A stretch of 64,000 nucleotides of DNA from ZC4RG19 sp036279475 (lineage in GTDB: Bacteria > Actinomycetota > Acidimicrobiia > Acidimicrobiales > VFJN01), in the NCBI GenBank assembly GCA_036279475.1, contig DASUJB010000147.1, positions 1 to 64,000 on the forward strand, given 5' to 3'. The notes under the pieces are model-generated. The model searched no databases and was not told the DNA's origin. It saw only the letters and a list, made by a program, of their open reading frames with translations. Positions 52,320 to 60,664 of this stretch are shown here, piece after piece. The position numbers were made by a program, and so were the translations under genes. Every line of letters starts with the position of its first letter. The first letter of the stretch is position 1.

Positions 52320-53573
52320 TCAGGGCCCGGCGAGGGCGTCGACCGCGGCTGTGGCCACCGCGGCCAGGACGTCGTCGCCGTGGGCCAACCCCGGGAAGAG
52401 CACCTCGTAGGCGCCGGGCGGGAGGGCGACGCCTCGTGCCAGCAGGGCGTGGAAGAGTCGGGCGTAGGCGGCCTCGTCGGTGGCCCGGGCACCGTCGTAG
52501 TCCGTCGGCGGCGGGTCGCCCAGGTACAGGCCGACGAGCGTCGACACCACCGGCACGTGCCCGGCGATCCCCGCGGTCCCGAGGGCGCCCAGGAGGGCGG
52601 TGGCCAGCCCCTGGGCTCGGGCCCGCAGGGCCCCGTAGGCCTCGTCGTCGAGCAGCTCGAGCACCGCCAGGCCGGCCGCGGTGGCCAGCGGGTTCCCCGA
52701 GAGGGTGCCGGCCTGGTAGACGGGCCCGAGGGGGGCGACGACCCCCATCACGTCGGCGCGGCCGCCGTAGGCGCCGACGTTGAGGCCCCCGCCGATCACC
52801 TTGCCCAGGGTCGTGAGGTCGGGGGTCACCCCGAGGAGCTCCTGCGCGCCGCCCCGTGCCAGGCGGAACCCGGTGATGACCTCGTCGAACACCAGCAGGG
52901 CGCCCACCCGGTCGCACTCGGCCCGCAGGCCCTCGAGGAAGCCCGGCGCCGGCGCCACCAGGCCCATGTTGGCGGCGACGGGCTCGACGATGACGCACGC
53001 CGTCCGCTCGTCCAGGACGGGCACCACGTTGTACGGGACGACCACCGTGTCCTGCACGGCGGCTGCGGTGACGCCCGCCGACCCCGGGAGCCCCAGGGCG
53101 GCCAGGCCGCTGCCGGCCTGGGCCAGCAGCAGGTCGCCATGGCCGTGGTAGTTGCCGGCGAACTTCACCACCTTCGGACGTCCGGTGAACCCCCGCGCCA
53201 CCCGGACGGCGGACATCGTCGCCTCGGTGCCGCTGGACACGAGCCGCACCATCTCGCAGGAGGGGACGCGGTCGCAGATCTGCTCGGCCAGCAGCACCTC
53301 CCGCTCGGTGGGAGCGCCGTAGCTGGTGCCGTCGACCGCGGCCCGCCGCACCGCCTCGACGACGGCCGGGTGGGCGTGACCGGCGATGATGGCCCCGTAG
53401 GACTGCACGAGGTCGATGTAGCGATGCCCCTCGACGTCCCACACGTACGGTCCCTCGGCCCGGGCCACGAAGTAGGGCGTCCCCCCGACGGCGCCGAAGG
53501 CCCGCACGGGGCTGTTCACCCCCCCGGGGATCACGCGCCGGGCACGGGCGAACAGGTCGTCGTTGGCAGGCAC
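52320..53573 (-). CDS. hemL: Glutamate-1-semialdehyde 2,1-aminomutase
   Basis: A 417-residue PLP enzyme that makes 5-aminolevulinate from glutamate-1-semialdehyde, the product of HemA. It shows RVIPGGVNSPVRAF, the SSGTEATMSAVRVARG segment, KFAGNYHGHGD, and the PLP Lys in LTTLGKVIGGGLNVGAYGG. GTG 53573 has TAGGCT 8 bases upstream, so a leaderless message is likely. It sits downstream of hemB with its own promoter in the 76-base gap. Confidence 0.95.
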   Translation of the reverse strand: MPANDDLFARARRVIPGGVNSPVRAFGAVGGTPYFVARAEGPYVWDVEGHRYIDLVQSYGAIIAGHAHPAVVEAVRRAAVDGTSYGAPTEREVLLAEQICDRVPSCEMVRLVSSGTEATMSAVRVARGFTGRPKVVKFAGNYHGHGDLLLAQAGSGLAALGLPGSAGVTAAAVQDTVVVPYNVVPVLDERTACVIVEPVAANMGLVAPAPGFLEGLRAECDRVGALLVFDEVITGFRLARGGAQELLGVTPDLTTLGKVIGGGLNVGAYGGRADVMGVVAPLGPVYQAGTLSGNPLATAAGLAVLELLDDEAYGALRARAQGLATALLGALGTAGIAGHVPVVSTLVGLYLGDPPPTDYDGARATDEAAYARLFHALLARGVALPPGAYEVLFPGLAHGDDVLAAVATAAVDALAGP

Positions 53574-53581
53574 GGGGCGCG

Positions 53582-53587
53582 AGCCTA
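53582..53587 (-). promoter_or_regulatory. -10 element of a predicted leaderless promoter (hemL)
   Basis: On the minus strand TAGGCT is followed by 8 bases and GTG 53573; no ribosome-binding site is seen. Confidence 0.42.
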
Positions 53588-53649
53588 CGGGCGTCCCCGT
53601 GGCCGCCACGACCCGCCCGTGGGGGGACGGCCCCTCGCCCCGGGCCCGC

Positions 53650-54630
53650 TCAGCGGAGGCGCTCGGCGACGTCGCGTGCCGCGTAGGTGAGGACCATGTC
53701 GGCACCGGCCCGACGGATGGCCGTCAGGTGCTCGAGCATGACGGCAGGACCGTCGATCCACCCCTTCTCCGCCGCCGCCTTCACCATGGCGTACTCCCCC
53801 GACACGTGGTACGCGGCGAGGGGCACGTCCACCTCGGCCCGTACCCGGGCCAGGACGTCGAGGTAGGCCAGGGCCGGCTTGACCATCACCATGTCGGCGC
53901 CCTCGTCCAGGTCGGCACGGATCTCCTCGAGCGCCTCCCGGGCGTTGCGGGGATCCTGCTGGTAGCCCCTGCGGTCGCCCCCTCCGGCGATGGTGACGTC
54001 GACCGCCTCGCGGAAGGGGCCGTACAGGGCCGAGGCGTACTTGGCCCCGTAGGCCAGGACGGCCACCTCGGTGAACCCGTCCTCGTCGAGGGCGGCACGG
54101 ATGGCGGCCACCTGGCCGTCCATCATGCCGCTGGGGGCCACGACGTCGGCGCCCGCCGCCGCCTGGGCCTGCGCCACCCGGGCGTAGAGGGGCAGGGTGG
54201 CGTCGTTGTCGACCCGGCCCCTTCCGTCGAGGACCCCGCAGTGGCCGTGGTCCGTGTACTCGTCGAGGCACAGGTCCGCCATGAGCACGAGGTCGTCCCC
54301 CACGTCGGACCGCAGGTCGCGGAGCGCCACCTGCACGATGCCCTCGGGATCCCAGGCGCCCGATCCCTCCGCGTCCCTGGCCGCCGGCACGCCGAAGAGG
54401 ATGACGGCGGGCACGCCCAGCTGGCCCAGCTCGTGGACCTCCTTGCGGAGCGACTCCCGGGTGTGCTGGACGACCCCGGGGAGGGCGGTGACCTCCCGGG
54501 GTTGGTCGATGCCGTCGCGCACGAAGAGGGGGACCACCAGGTCGTCGAGCGAGAGGTGGGTCTCCGCCACCAGGCGGCGCAGGGAGGGCGTGCGGCGCAG
54601 GCGCCGCAGCCGGCGCTGGGGGAAGCTCAC
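53650..54630 (-). CDS. hemB: Delta-aminolevulinic acid dehydratase (porphobilinogen synthase)
   Basis: A 326-residue enzyme that joins two 5-aminolevulinates into porphobilinogen. The active-site lysines are in AYGAKYASALYGPFREAVD and MVKPALAYLDVL. The metal loop reads DLCLDEYTDHGHCG: the first and third Cys of the zinc type are present but the middle one is Asp, a mixed form also known in other actinobacteria. GTG 54630 has TACCAT 6 bases upstream. Confidence 0.95.
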   Translation of the reverse strand: MSFPQRRLRRLRRTPSLRRLVAETHLSLDDLVVPLFVRDGIDQPREVTALPGVVQHTRESLRKEVHELGQLGVPAVILFGVPAARDAEGSGAWDPEGIVQVALRDLRSDVGDDLVLMADLCLDEYTDHGHCGVLDGRGRVDNDATLPLYARVAQAQAAAGADVVAPSGMMDGQVAAIRAALDEDGFTEVAVLAYGAKYASALYGPFREAVDVTIAGGGDRRGYQQDPRNAREALEEIRADLDEGADMVMVKPALAYLDVLARVRAEVDVPLAAYHVSGEYAMVKAAAEKGWIDGPAVMLEHLTAIRRAGADMVLTYAARDVAERLR

Positions 54631-54636
54631 GCACCG

Positions 54637-54642
54637 ATGGTA
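54637..54642 (-). promoter_or_regulatory. -10 element of a predicted leaderless promoter (hemB)
   Basis: On the minus strand TACCAT precedes GTG 54630 by 6 bases. Confidence 0.4.
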
Positions 54643-54708
54643 GTGAGCGCCGGCCGGGCCTCACCTCCCGAGGCACCCCGACCGGTGCTCCCGGCCATCC
54701 CGCCCGCC

Positions 54709-55404
54709 TCAGCTCGGGGTGACCAGCGCAGCCAGCGCTCCGAGGTCGAGGTCGGCCAACGAGCCCACGGTCCGGTGGGCAGCCCCGAAGTCCAACGTCC
54801 GGGTCATCGGAACGGGCACGGCGACCACCACCATCCCCGCGGCCCGGCCGGCGGCCACGCCGTTGGGCGAGTCCTCGAGCACCACGCAGCGGGCGGGATC
54901 GACGGCCAGGGCATCGGCGGCGACGAGGTAGAGGTCGGGAGCCGGCTTGGTGCGGGTGGCATCGCCGTCGACGTCGTCGCGGGTCACGACAGCCCGGAAG
55001 CGGTGGCGCAACCCCAGGCGGTCGAGGTGGGGGACGACCCAGCCCGACGCCGAGGAGGACACGACGGCACAGGGCACCCCGGCCCGGCCGGCACCCTCCA
55101 GGAGGTCCACCAGGCCCTCGCGGGGCGCGAGCTCCCGGATCCGGGGCAGCCGCCGCTCCTCTCGCCGGGCCACGAGGGAGGCCCGGTCCACCGGCCGGCC
55201 CAGCTGGGCGGCCAGCCGCTCGGTCCAGTGGGGGTGGTCGGCGGTCCCGAGGAGCGTGTGCCACCAGGCGAGGTCGACGGGTTGGCTGTGGGCGGCGAAG
55301 ACCTCCACCACCGCCTCGTACGTGCAGGTCTCCGTGTCGAGGATGAGGCCGTCGAAGTCCAGCAGGAGGGCGGCGGGCGGCGTCACCGCGGCACGACCGC
55401 TCAC
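54709..55404 (-). CDS. HAD-superfamily hydrolase, beta-phosphoglucomutase-like
   Basis: A 231-residue HAD hydrolase of the class with a small helical cap. Motif I is LLLDFDGLILDTET, motif II is in CAVVSSSASGWV, the Lys is in TRTKPAPDLYLVAAD and motif III is VVLEDSPNGVAAG. GTG 55404 overlaps the cobA-hemD stop by 4 bases, so it is translated with haem genes. The substrate is unknown; house-cleaning of a phosphorylated metabolite is plausible. Confidence 0.85.
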   Translation of the reverse strand: MSGRAAVTPPAALLLDFDGLILDTETCTYEAVVEVFAAHSQPVDLAWWHTLLGTADHPHWTERLAAQLGRPVDRASLVARREERRLPRIRELAPREGLVDLLEGAGRAGVPCAVVSSSASGWVVPHLDRLGLRHRFRAVVTRDDVDGDATRTKPAPDLYLVAADALAVDPARCVVLEDSPNGVAAGRAAGMVVVAVPVPMTRTLDFGAAHRTVGSLADLDLGALAALVTPS

Positions 55405-56921
55405 GGGCCCGCCTCGACGGGCGACGGCTGGGGACGGGGGTGGCATGCCGCCCAGGCGCAGAGGGCGTCGACCAGCCCATCGATGGTGTGGACCTCGGCC
55501 TCCACGTCGACGTGCAGGCCGTGGGACCGGGCGGTGGCGGCGGTCACGGGCCCGATGGCCGCCACGACCGGCGGCGTGCGACCGGTTCCCACGGAGGCGA
55601 GGAAGTTGGTCACGGTGGACGACGACGCGAACGTGACGACGTCGGCGTGGGCCACCGCCTCGGCCTGGGCCGGCTCGGGGGGGACGGGCACCGTCCTGTA
55701 CGCCTCGACCACGTCGACGGCCCACCCCTTGGCGGCCAGGCCGTCGGGCAGGACGTCGCGGGCCGCGGCCGCCCGGGCCAGGAGCACCCGTCCTCCCTCG
55801 GGCGGCGCCGCGGGGAAGGCGGCCACGAGCGACTCCGCCACGTAGCGCTCCGGGACGAGGTCGGCCACGAGGTAGCCGGCGGCCAGGGCGTCGGCGGTGC
55901 CCGGGCCGATGGTCGCCAGGCGGGTCCCCCCGAAGGCCCGGGCATCGTGACCGGCGCGCCTCACCGCGTCGAGCAGCCTGCCGGCACCGTTGGGGGAGGT
56001 CACCACCACCCAGTCGTAGCCCCCCGCCGCCAGGCGGGCGACGGCCGCCGCCAGCCCGGCACCGCCGTCGGCGGGGTCGACGATCTCGATGGCCGGTACC
56101 TCCACCGTGGCCGCGCCCCGGGCGGCCAGCCTCTCGACGAGGGCGCTGGCCTGCGCCCGGGCCCTCGTGACCACCACCCGCCACCCGAACAGGGGCCGGT
56201 CCTCGAACCACGCCAGGTTGGCGGCCGCCACGTCGCCCACGACGATCGTCGACGGCGTGCCCAGGGCGAGGTCGGCCACCGTGCCGAGGGTGGCTCGCAC
56301 CGTGCGCTGCTCGGGGCGGGTGGCCCACTGCACGGCGGCCACCGGCGTGTCGGGGGACCGTCCCCCGGCGACGAGCGCGGCGGCGATGCGCCCGATGCGG
56401 GCCACCCCCATGAGGATCACGATCGTGCCGCCGACCCGGGCCACCGCCTCCCAGTCGACCGTGCCACCGTCGCCGACCCCCGGCTCCTCGTGGCCGGTGA
56501 CGATGGTGACGCTGGTCGACGAGTGCCGGAGGGTCACGGGGATGCCGGCGTAGGCGGGCGCGGCGATCGCCGACGTGATGCCGGGCACGACCTCGAACCG
56601 CACCCCCGCGGCCGCCAGGGCCGCGGCCTCCTCGCCGCCCCGGGCGAACACGAAGGGGTCGCCACCCTTCAGGCGCACGACCGTGGCACCGGTCCGCCCG
56701 CGCTCGACCAGCAGTGCGTTGATGTCGTCCTGGCCCAGCCGCACGTGGCCGGGAGCCTTGCCGACGTCGATGCGCTCGGCGCCCGGAGGGGCGAGGTCGA
56801 GCAGCGAGGCCTGCGACAACCGGTCGTACACCACGACGTCGGCCCGGCGCAGCACCTCCTGGGCCCGCACGGTGAGCAGCCCCGGGTCCCCGGGCCCCGC
56901 CCCGACCAGGTGGACCGTCAT
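55401..56921 (-). CDS. cobA-hemD: Uroporphyrinogen-III methyltransferase / uroporphyrinogen-III synthase fusion
   Basis: A 506-residue fusion. Residues 1-245 are the SAM-dependent methyltransferase (VGAGPGDPGLLTVRA, then RLKGGDPFVFARGGEE) that makes precorrin-2 from uroporphyrinogen III. Residues about 255-495 are HemD, which closes and inverts hydroxymethylbilane to uroporphyrinogen III (WRVVVTRARAQASALVERL, WVVVTSPNGAGRLLDA and VTFASSSTVTNFL). It is the branch point between haem and sirohaem. ATG 56921 gives the usual start. The fusion is common in actinobacteria. Confidence 0.94.
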   Translation of the reverse strand: MTVHLVGAGPGDPGLLTVRAQEVLRRADVVVYDRLSQASLLDLAPPGAERIDVGKAPGHVRLGQDDINALLVERGRTGATVVRLKGGDPFVFARGGEEAAALAAAGVRFEVVPGITSAIAAPAYAGIPVTLRHSSTSVTIVTGHEEPGVGDGGTVDWEAVARVGGTIVILMGVARIGRIAAALVAGGRSPDTPVAAVQWATRPEQRTVRATLGTVADLALGTPSTIVVGDVAAANLAWFEDRPLFGWRVVVTRARAQASALVERLAARGAATVEVPAIEIVDPADGGAGLAAAVARLAAGGYDWVVVTSPNGAGRLLDAVRRAGHDARAFGGTRLATIGPGTADALAAGYLVADLVPERYVAESLVAAFPAAPPEGGRVLLARAAAARDVLPDGLAAKGWAVDVVEAYRTVPVPPEPAQAEAVAHADVVTFASSSTVTNFLASVGTGRTPPVVAAIGPVTAATARSHGLHVDVEAEVHTIDGLVDALCAWAACHPRPQPSPVEAGP

Positions 56922-56985
56922 CGCGGCGTGGGACCCGCCGCTCCGGCCACGGACGGGCCTCGGGGCCGCCGTCGGCCGGCGCCGG

Positions 56986-57894
56986 TCACGTCCGCCCCAG
57001 CAGCCGGGCGCCGCCCTGGACCTCGAGGAGGTGCCGGGCCACGTCGGCCCCGATCGCCGGCCCGTCGGCGACGTCACCGGTCGCCGCGTGGCGGACGAGC
57101 GCGGCGCCGTCGGGCGTGGCCACCAGGCCCTCCACCGTCACCGCGCCACCGGCCAGCGTGGCGTGGGCAGCCGCCGGCAGCGCGCAGTCGCCGCCCAGCG
57201 CCGCCAGGAAGCCCCGCTCGGCGTCGACCGCCAGCCGTGACGGCCGGTGCTCGATGCCGGCCAGGGCAGCCCGGGCGGCCCCGTCGTCGACCCGGCACTC
57301 GACGGCCAGGGCCCCCTGGCCCACCTGGGGCAGCACCGTCTCGACGGGCAGGCGCTCGGCGATGCGCCCGGCCCAGCCGAGGCGGTCGAGGGCGGCGGCC
57401 GCCACCACGACGGCCGCCACCCCGTGCCGCCCGGCGCGGTCGACGCGCCGTGCCATGTTCCCCCGCACGCTCTCGAAGCGAAGGTCGGGACGGGCCCGGG
57501 CGAGCTGGGCCCGGCGCCGCAGGGAGCCGGTGGCCACCACCCCGCCCACGGGGAGCTCGGCGAGGCGAGCGCCGACGAGCGCATCGCGGACGTCGGCGCG
57601 CTGGGGCACGGTCGCCAGCACCAGGCCCCCGGGCGTGGCCGAGGGGAGGTCCTTGGCCGAGTGCACGGCGAGGTCGGCCCGGCCGTCCAGCACGGCGAGC
57701 TGGACCTCCTTCACGAACACGCCCTTGCCCCCCAGCTCCCAGATGGGCACGTCCAGCCGGCTGTCCCCGCCCGTCTCCACCAGGACGATCTCCGTCCGGA
57801 GGCCGGGATCGACGGCGTGCAGGAGGGCGGCGACGTGGTCGGCCTGCCACCGGGCCAGCGCCGAGCCCCGGGTGGCGATGCGAAGGCGGCTCAT
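56986..57894 (-). CDS. hemC: Hydroxymethylbilane synthase (porphobilinogen deaminase)
   Basis: A 302-residue enzyme that polymerises four porphobilinogens. Motifs are IATRGSALARWQADHV, the conserved HSAKDLPSATP and TGSLRRRAQL, and LGGDCALPAAAHA with the Cys that carries the dipyrromethane cofactor. ATG 57894 is preceded by GAGG 8-9 bases upstream. It follows hemA by 31 bases in the rex-hem operon. Confidence 0.95.
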   Translation of the reverse strand: MSRLRIATRGSALARWQADHVAALLHAVDPGLRTEIVLVETGGDSRLDVPIWELGGKGVFVKEVQLAVLDGRADLAVHSAKDLPSATPGGLVLATVPQRADVRDALVGARLAELPVGGVVATGSLRRRAQLARARPDLRFESVRGNMARRVDRAGRHGVAAVVVAAAALDRLGWAGRIAERLPVETVLPQVGQGALAVECRVDDGAARAALAGIEHRPSRLAVDAERGFLAALGGDCALPAAAHATLAGGAVTVEGLVATPDGAALVRHAATGDVADGPAIGADVARHLLEVQGGARLLGRT

Positions 57895-57925
57895 GGAGGC
57901 CTCGATGACGCCCCGGGACGGGACC

Positions 57926-59191
57926 TCAGCCCTCGATCTCGAACAGGTCCCGCAGCGCGGCGACCAGCCGGTCACCGCGGGCGGTACCGGCGGCGTCCTT
58001 GAGGACCACGGTCGGCTGGTGCAGGAGCTTCGCCACCACCCCCCGGGTGACGGCGTCGACGAGGGCGAGCTGTCGAGGGTCGAGCTCGGCGTACCGGGCA
58101 CCCAGCCGGTTCAGCTCGGCGGCGCGGACCGCCTCGGCCCGCTGGCGCAGGCCCACGATCATGGGGGCGACCTCGCGGGCCGACGAGGCTCCCAAGTACC
58201 GCTCCAGCTCGTCGGCGAGGATGGCCTCGACCGCCGCCACCTCGCGGCGGCGGCCGGCCACGCCGGCGGCGGCGAACGTCCGCACGTCGTCCATGTCGAG
58301 CAAGGTCACGCCGGCCACCTCGGCCACCGCCGGATCGACGTCGCGGGGCACGGCGATGTCCACGACCAGGAGCGGTCGCCCGGCACGGGCCGCCATGACC
58401 GGGGCGACGTCGGCCTTCTCGACCAGTGGGGCCCGCGAGCCGGTGGACGTGAGGAGGACGTCGACCCGGCCCAGCTCCTCGGGCACGTCCAGGAGCGCCA
58501 CCGCCCGCCCCCCGACCCGGGCCGCCAGCTCGCGGGCACGGCCCGGCGTGCGGTTGGCGACGGCCACGTCGGCGGCCCCGGCCCCGGCGAGCGCCGCGGC
58601 CATGCCCTCGCCCATCTCACCGGCGCCGACGACCAGCACGCGCGTGCCGGCGACCCCGCCGAGGTGCCGAGCAGCCATGGCGACGGCCGCCTGCGAGACG
58701 GAGGCGATGCTACGGGCGATGCCGGTCTCGGTGCGGGCCCGCTTGCCGGCCTCGAGGGCGTGGCGGAAGAGCAGGTTGAGGGTGGGACCGGCCGCGCCCT
58801 CGGCCCGGGACCGCTCCCAGGCGGCCTTGATCTGGCCCTGGATCTCGCTCTCCCCCAGGACGGCGGAGTCGAGGCCGGCCGTCACGGACATGAGGTGGGC
58901 GGCGGCCGCCGAGTCGTAGTGGACGTAGAGGTGGTCGGCGAAGTCCTCGGGAGGGAGGAAGGAGAAGTCGGCGAGGAAGCCACGGATGTCGCTGTAGGCG
59001 CCGTGGAACCGCTCGGCCACCGCGTAGACCTCGGTGCGGTTGCAGGTCGACAGCACCATCGCCTCGCTGATGTGGTCGCGCGTGGTGAGGTCGTGCAACG
59101 CCTTGGACATCTGCCCCTCGCCGACGGCCATCCGCTCGAGGAGGTCGAGGGGTGCGGTGCGGTGGTTCAGTCCGATGACGACGACAGACAC
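57926..59191 (-). CDS. hemA: Glutamyl-tRNA reductase
   Basis: A 421-residue NADPH enzyme that commits glutamyl-tRNA to tetrapyrroles. The catalytic Cys is in MVLSTCNRTEVYAV; the N-terminus GLNHRTAPLDLLERMA, the SAVLGESEIQGQIKAAW segment and the nucleotide fold VLVVGAGEMGEGMA are clear. GTG 59191 lies 25 bases inside the 3' end of the sirohaem synthase gene, so translation is coupled. Gene order rex, (met8-like), hemA, hemC, hemD matches Streptomyces rex-hemACD with one extra gene. Confidence 0.95.
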   Translation of the reverse strand: MSVVVIGLNHRTAPLDLLERMAVGEGQMSKALHDLTTRDHISEAMVLSTCNRTEVYAVAERFHGAYSDIRGFLADFSFLPPEDFADHLYVHYDSAAAAHLMSVTAGLDSAVLGESEIQGQIKAAWERSRAEGAAGPTLNLLFRHALEAGKRARTETGIARSIASVSQAAVAMAARHLGGVAGTRVLVVGAGEMGEGMAAALAGAGAADVAVANRTPGRARELAARVGGRAVALLDVPEELGRVDVLLTSTGSRAPLVEKADVAPVMAARAGRPLLVVDIAVPRDVDPAVAEVAGVTLLDMDDVRTFAAAGVAGRRREVAAVEAILADELERYLGASSAREVAPMIVGLRQRAEAVRAAELNRLGARYAELDPRQLALVDAVTRGVVAKLLHQPTVVLKDAAGTARGDRLVAALRDLFEIEG

Positions 59192-59799
59192 GCGCGCAGG
59201 CGCTCCTTCGCTTCGTCGAGCCGGCCGGCCCGGAGCATGTCCAGGATTCCCGAATCGAGCGCCTCTTGCCAATCGAGCCGCTCGGTGCCCAGGCCGCGTT
59301 CCTGTACCTCGTGCCGCACCTCGGACACCAACTCGATGAGGGCGTCGAACTCGGGGCCGTGGGCGTCGGCCAGCCGCCGACGCACCCAGGCGGCGACGGC
59401 CGGGCTGTGCCCCCCGGTCGACACCGTGAGCACCAGCCGCCCCTGGCGCACCCGCGCCGGGAGGATGGCGCTGCACCAGCGGGGGTCGTCCGCGCTGTTG
59501 ACCCAGACGCCTGCCGCCTCGCCGTCCTCGTAGACCTGCCGGTCCACGGCGACGTCGCCCGTGGCCACGACGGCGAAGCGATAGGCGGCGACCTCCCCCG
59601 ACCGGTAGGGCCGCACCTCGGTCGCCACGTCGAGGGCGGCCAGCTCGGGCAGGACGTCCGGTGCCACGACGGTCACCACCGCGCCGGCCTCGAGCAGCCC
59701 ACGCGCCTTGGCCAGCGCCACGCGCCCCCCGCCGACCACCAGGCAGGGCCGGCCGGCCAGCAGGAGGTTGACGGGGTACACCGGCTCGTCGACGGGCAC
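59167..59799 (-). CDS. Precorrin-2 dehydrogenase / sirohydrochlorin ferrochelatase (Met8-like)
   Basis: A 210-residue protein. The NAD-binding fold is VNLLLAGRPCLVVGGGRVAL followed by AKARGLLEAGAVVTVVAP, and VNSADDPRWCSAILPARVRQ with the following TVSTGGHSPAVAAWVRR match the Met8/CysG N-terminal domain. It oxidises precorrin-2 to sirohydrochlorin and may insert iron. Together with the CobA domain it completes sirohaem synthesis. GTG 59799 is 15 bases after the rex stop. Its end overlaps hemA by 25 bases. Confidence 0.9.
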   Translation of the reverse strand: MPVDEPVYPVNLLLAGRPCLVVGGGRVALAKARGLLEAGAVVTVVAPDVLPELAALDVATEVRPYRSGEVAAYRFAVVATGDVAVDRQVYEDGEAAGVWVNSADDPRWCSAILPARVRQGRLVLTVSTGGHSPAVAAWVRRRLADAHGPEFDALIELVSEVRHEVQERGLGTERLDWQEALDSGILDMLRAGRLDEAKERLRACLSSSSD

Positions 59800-59814
59800 G
59801 TCGCCACCCGCCCG

Positions 59815-60513
59815 TCAGCCCGCCGGGGGCGCCAGCGCCTCGGGGGGCGGCACGCTCCCCACGTCGGCCACCCGACGCTGCTGGTAGAAGCTGAGGATCT
59901 GCAACTCCACCGCGAGGTCGACCTTGCGCAGCGACACCTCGGGCGGCACCACCACCATGGTCGGCGCGAAGTTGAGGATGGAGGTGACCCCGGCGGCGAT
60001 CATGCGGTCGGCCACCTCCTGGGCGGCGGCGGCGGGGGTGGCGATGATGCCGATGGCGATCCGGTGGTCGGCGGCGATGTCGTCGAGCTCGTCGACGTGG
60101 CGGACCGTGACCCCGTTCACCTCGGTCCCGACGACGGCAGGATCGGCGTCGACGAGGGCCGCGACGGGGAAGCCCCGCTCGGTGAACCCGGCGTAGTTGG
60201 CAAGGGCGTGCCCGAGGTTGCCCACGCCCACGATGACCACGTGCCACTCCTTGGTGAGCCCCAGCTCCCGGCTCATCTGGAAGATGAGGTACTGGACGTC
60301 GTAGCCGACACCCCGGGTGCCGTAGCTGCCCAGGTAGCTGAGGTCCTTGCGGACCTTGGCCGCGTTGAAGCCGGAGAGCTCGGCCAGGCGCTCGGACGAG
60401 ATCGTGGGCATGCCGTCTCCCGCCGCCGCTAGGAGGCTGCGGAGGTAGATGGGCAGGCGGTTGACGGTCGCCTCGGGGATCTTGCGCACGTGCCGCCTGC
60501 TTCCCTCCGCCAT
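59815..60513 (-). CDS. rex: Redox-sensing transcriptional repressor Rex
   Basis: A 232-residue repressor that senses the NADH/NAD+ ratio. The N-terminal winged helix (RKIPEATVNRLPIYLRSL, with the recognition part SSERLAELSGFNAAKVRKDL) is followed by the Rossmann domain with VVIVGVGNLGHALANY. In Streptomyces, Rex controls its own rex-hemACD operon, cydABCD and nuo. Two nuo operons and haem genes in this window are therefore natural targets. ATG 60513 has TAGATT 8 bases upstream, so a leaderless message is likely. Confidence 0.95.
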   Translation of the reverse strand: MAEGSRRHVRKIPEATVNRLPIYLRSLLAAAGDGMPTISSERLAELSGFNAAKVRKDLSYLGSYGTRGVGYDVQYLIFQMSRELGLTKEWHVVIVGVGNLGHALANYAGFTERGFPVAALVDADPAVVGTEVNGVTVRHVDELDDIAADHRIAIGIIATPAAAAQEVADRMIAAGVTSILNFAPTMVVVPPEVSLRKVDLAVELQILSFYQQRRVADVGSVPPPEALAPPAG

Positions 60514-60521
60514 GGCCGGGG

Positions 60522-60553
60522 AATCTACCCTGCGGGCCTTTCACGTGCTCACA
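60522..60553 (-). promoter_or_regulatory. rex promoter with candidate autoregulatory half-site
   Basis: TAGATT (60522-60527, minus strand) lies 8 bases before ATG 60513. Upstream, TTGTGAGC at its 5' end matches a Rex half-site, and TGTGAGC is identical to one half of the bc operon element. The second half is GTGAAA in the same rather than inverted orientation, so the site is imperfect. Confidence 0.4.
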
Positions 60554-60574
60554 AGCGGCTGCGTGCCGGTCGCG

Positions 60575-60664
60575 CTACCGAGCGAGCAGCAGCAGCTGGA
60601 TCACCGACGCCCCGAGGATGAGGGCCAGCAGGACCGCGAGGACGATCGTGGTGCCGGGCCTCAT
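60575..60664 (-). CDS. 29-residue single-helix membrane peptide
   Basis: ATG 60664 overlaps the stop of the SAM hydrolase-family gene by 4 bases (ATGA), and the frame runs to TAG at 60575. The product starts MRPGTTIVLAVLLALILGAS and ends QLLLLAR, a single hydrophobic helix with a basic residue at each end. The codons use G or C in third position almost throughout, as in the neighbouring genes. It is too short for routine gene finding. Function unknown; a small membrane regulator or subunit is possible. Confidence 0.6.
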   Translation of the reverse strand: MRPGTTIVLAVLLALILGASVIQLLLLAR

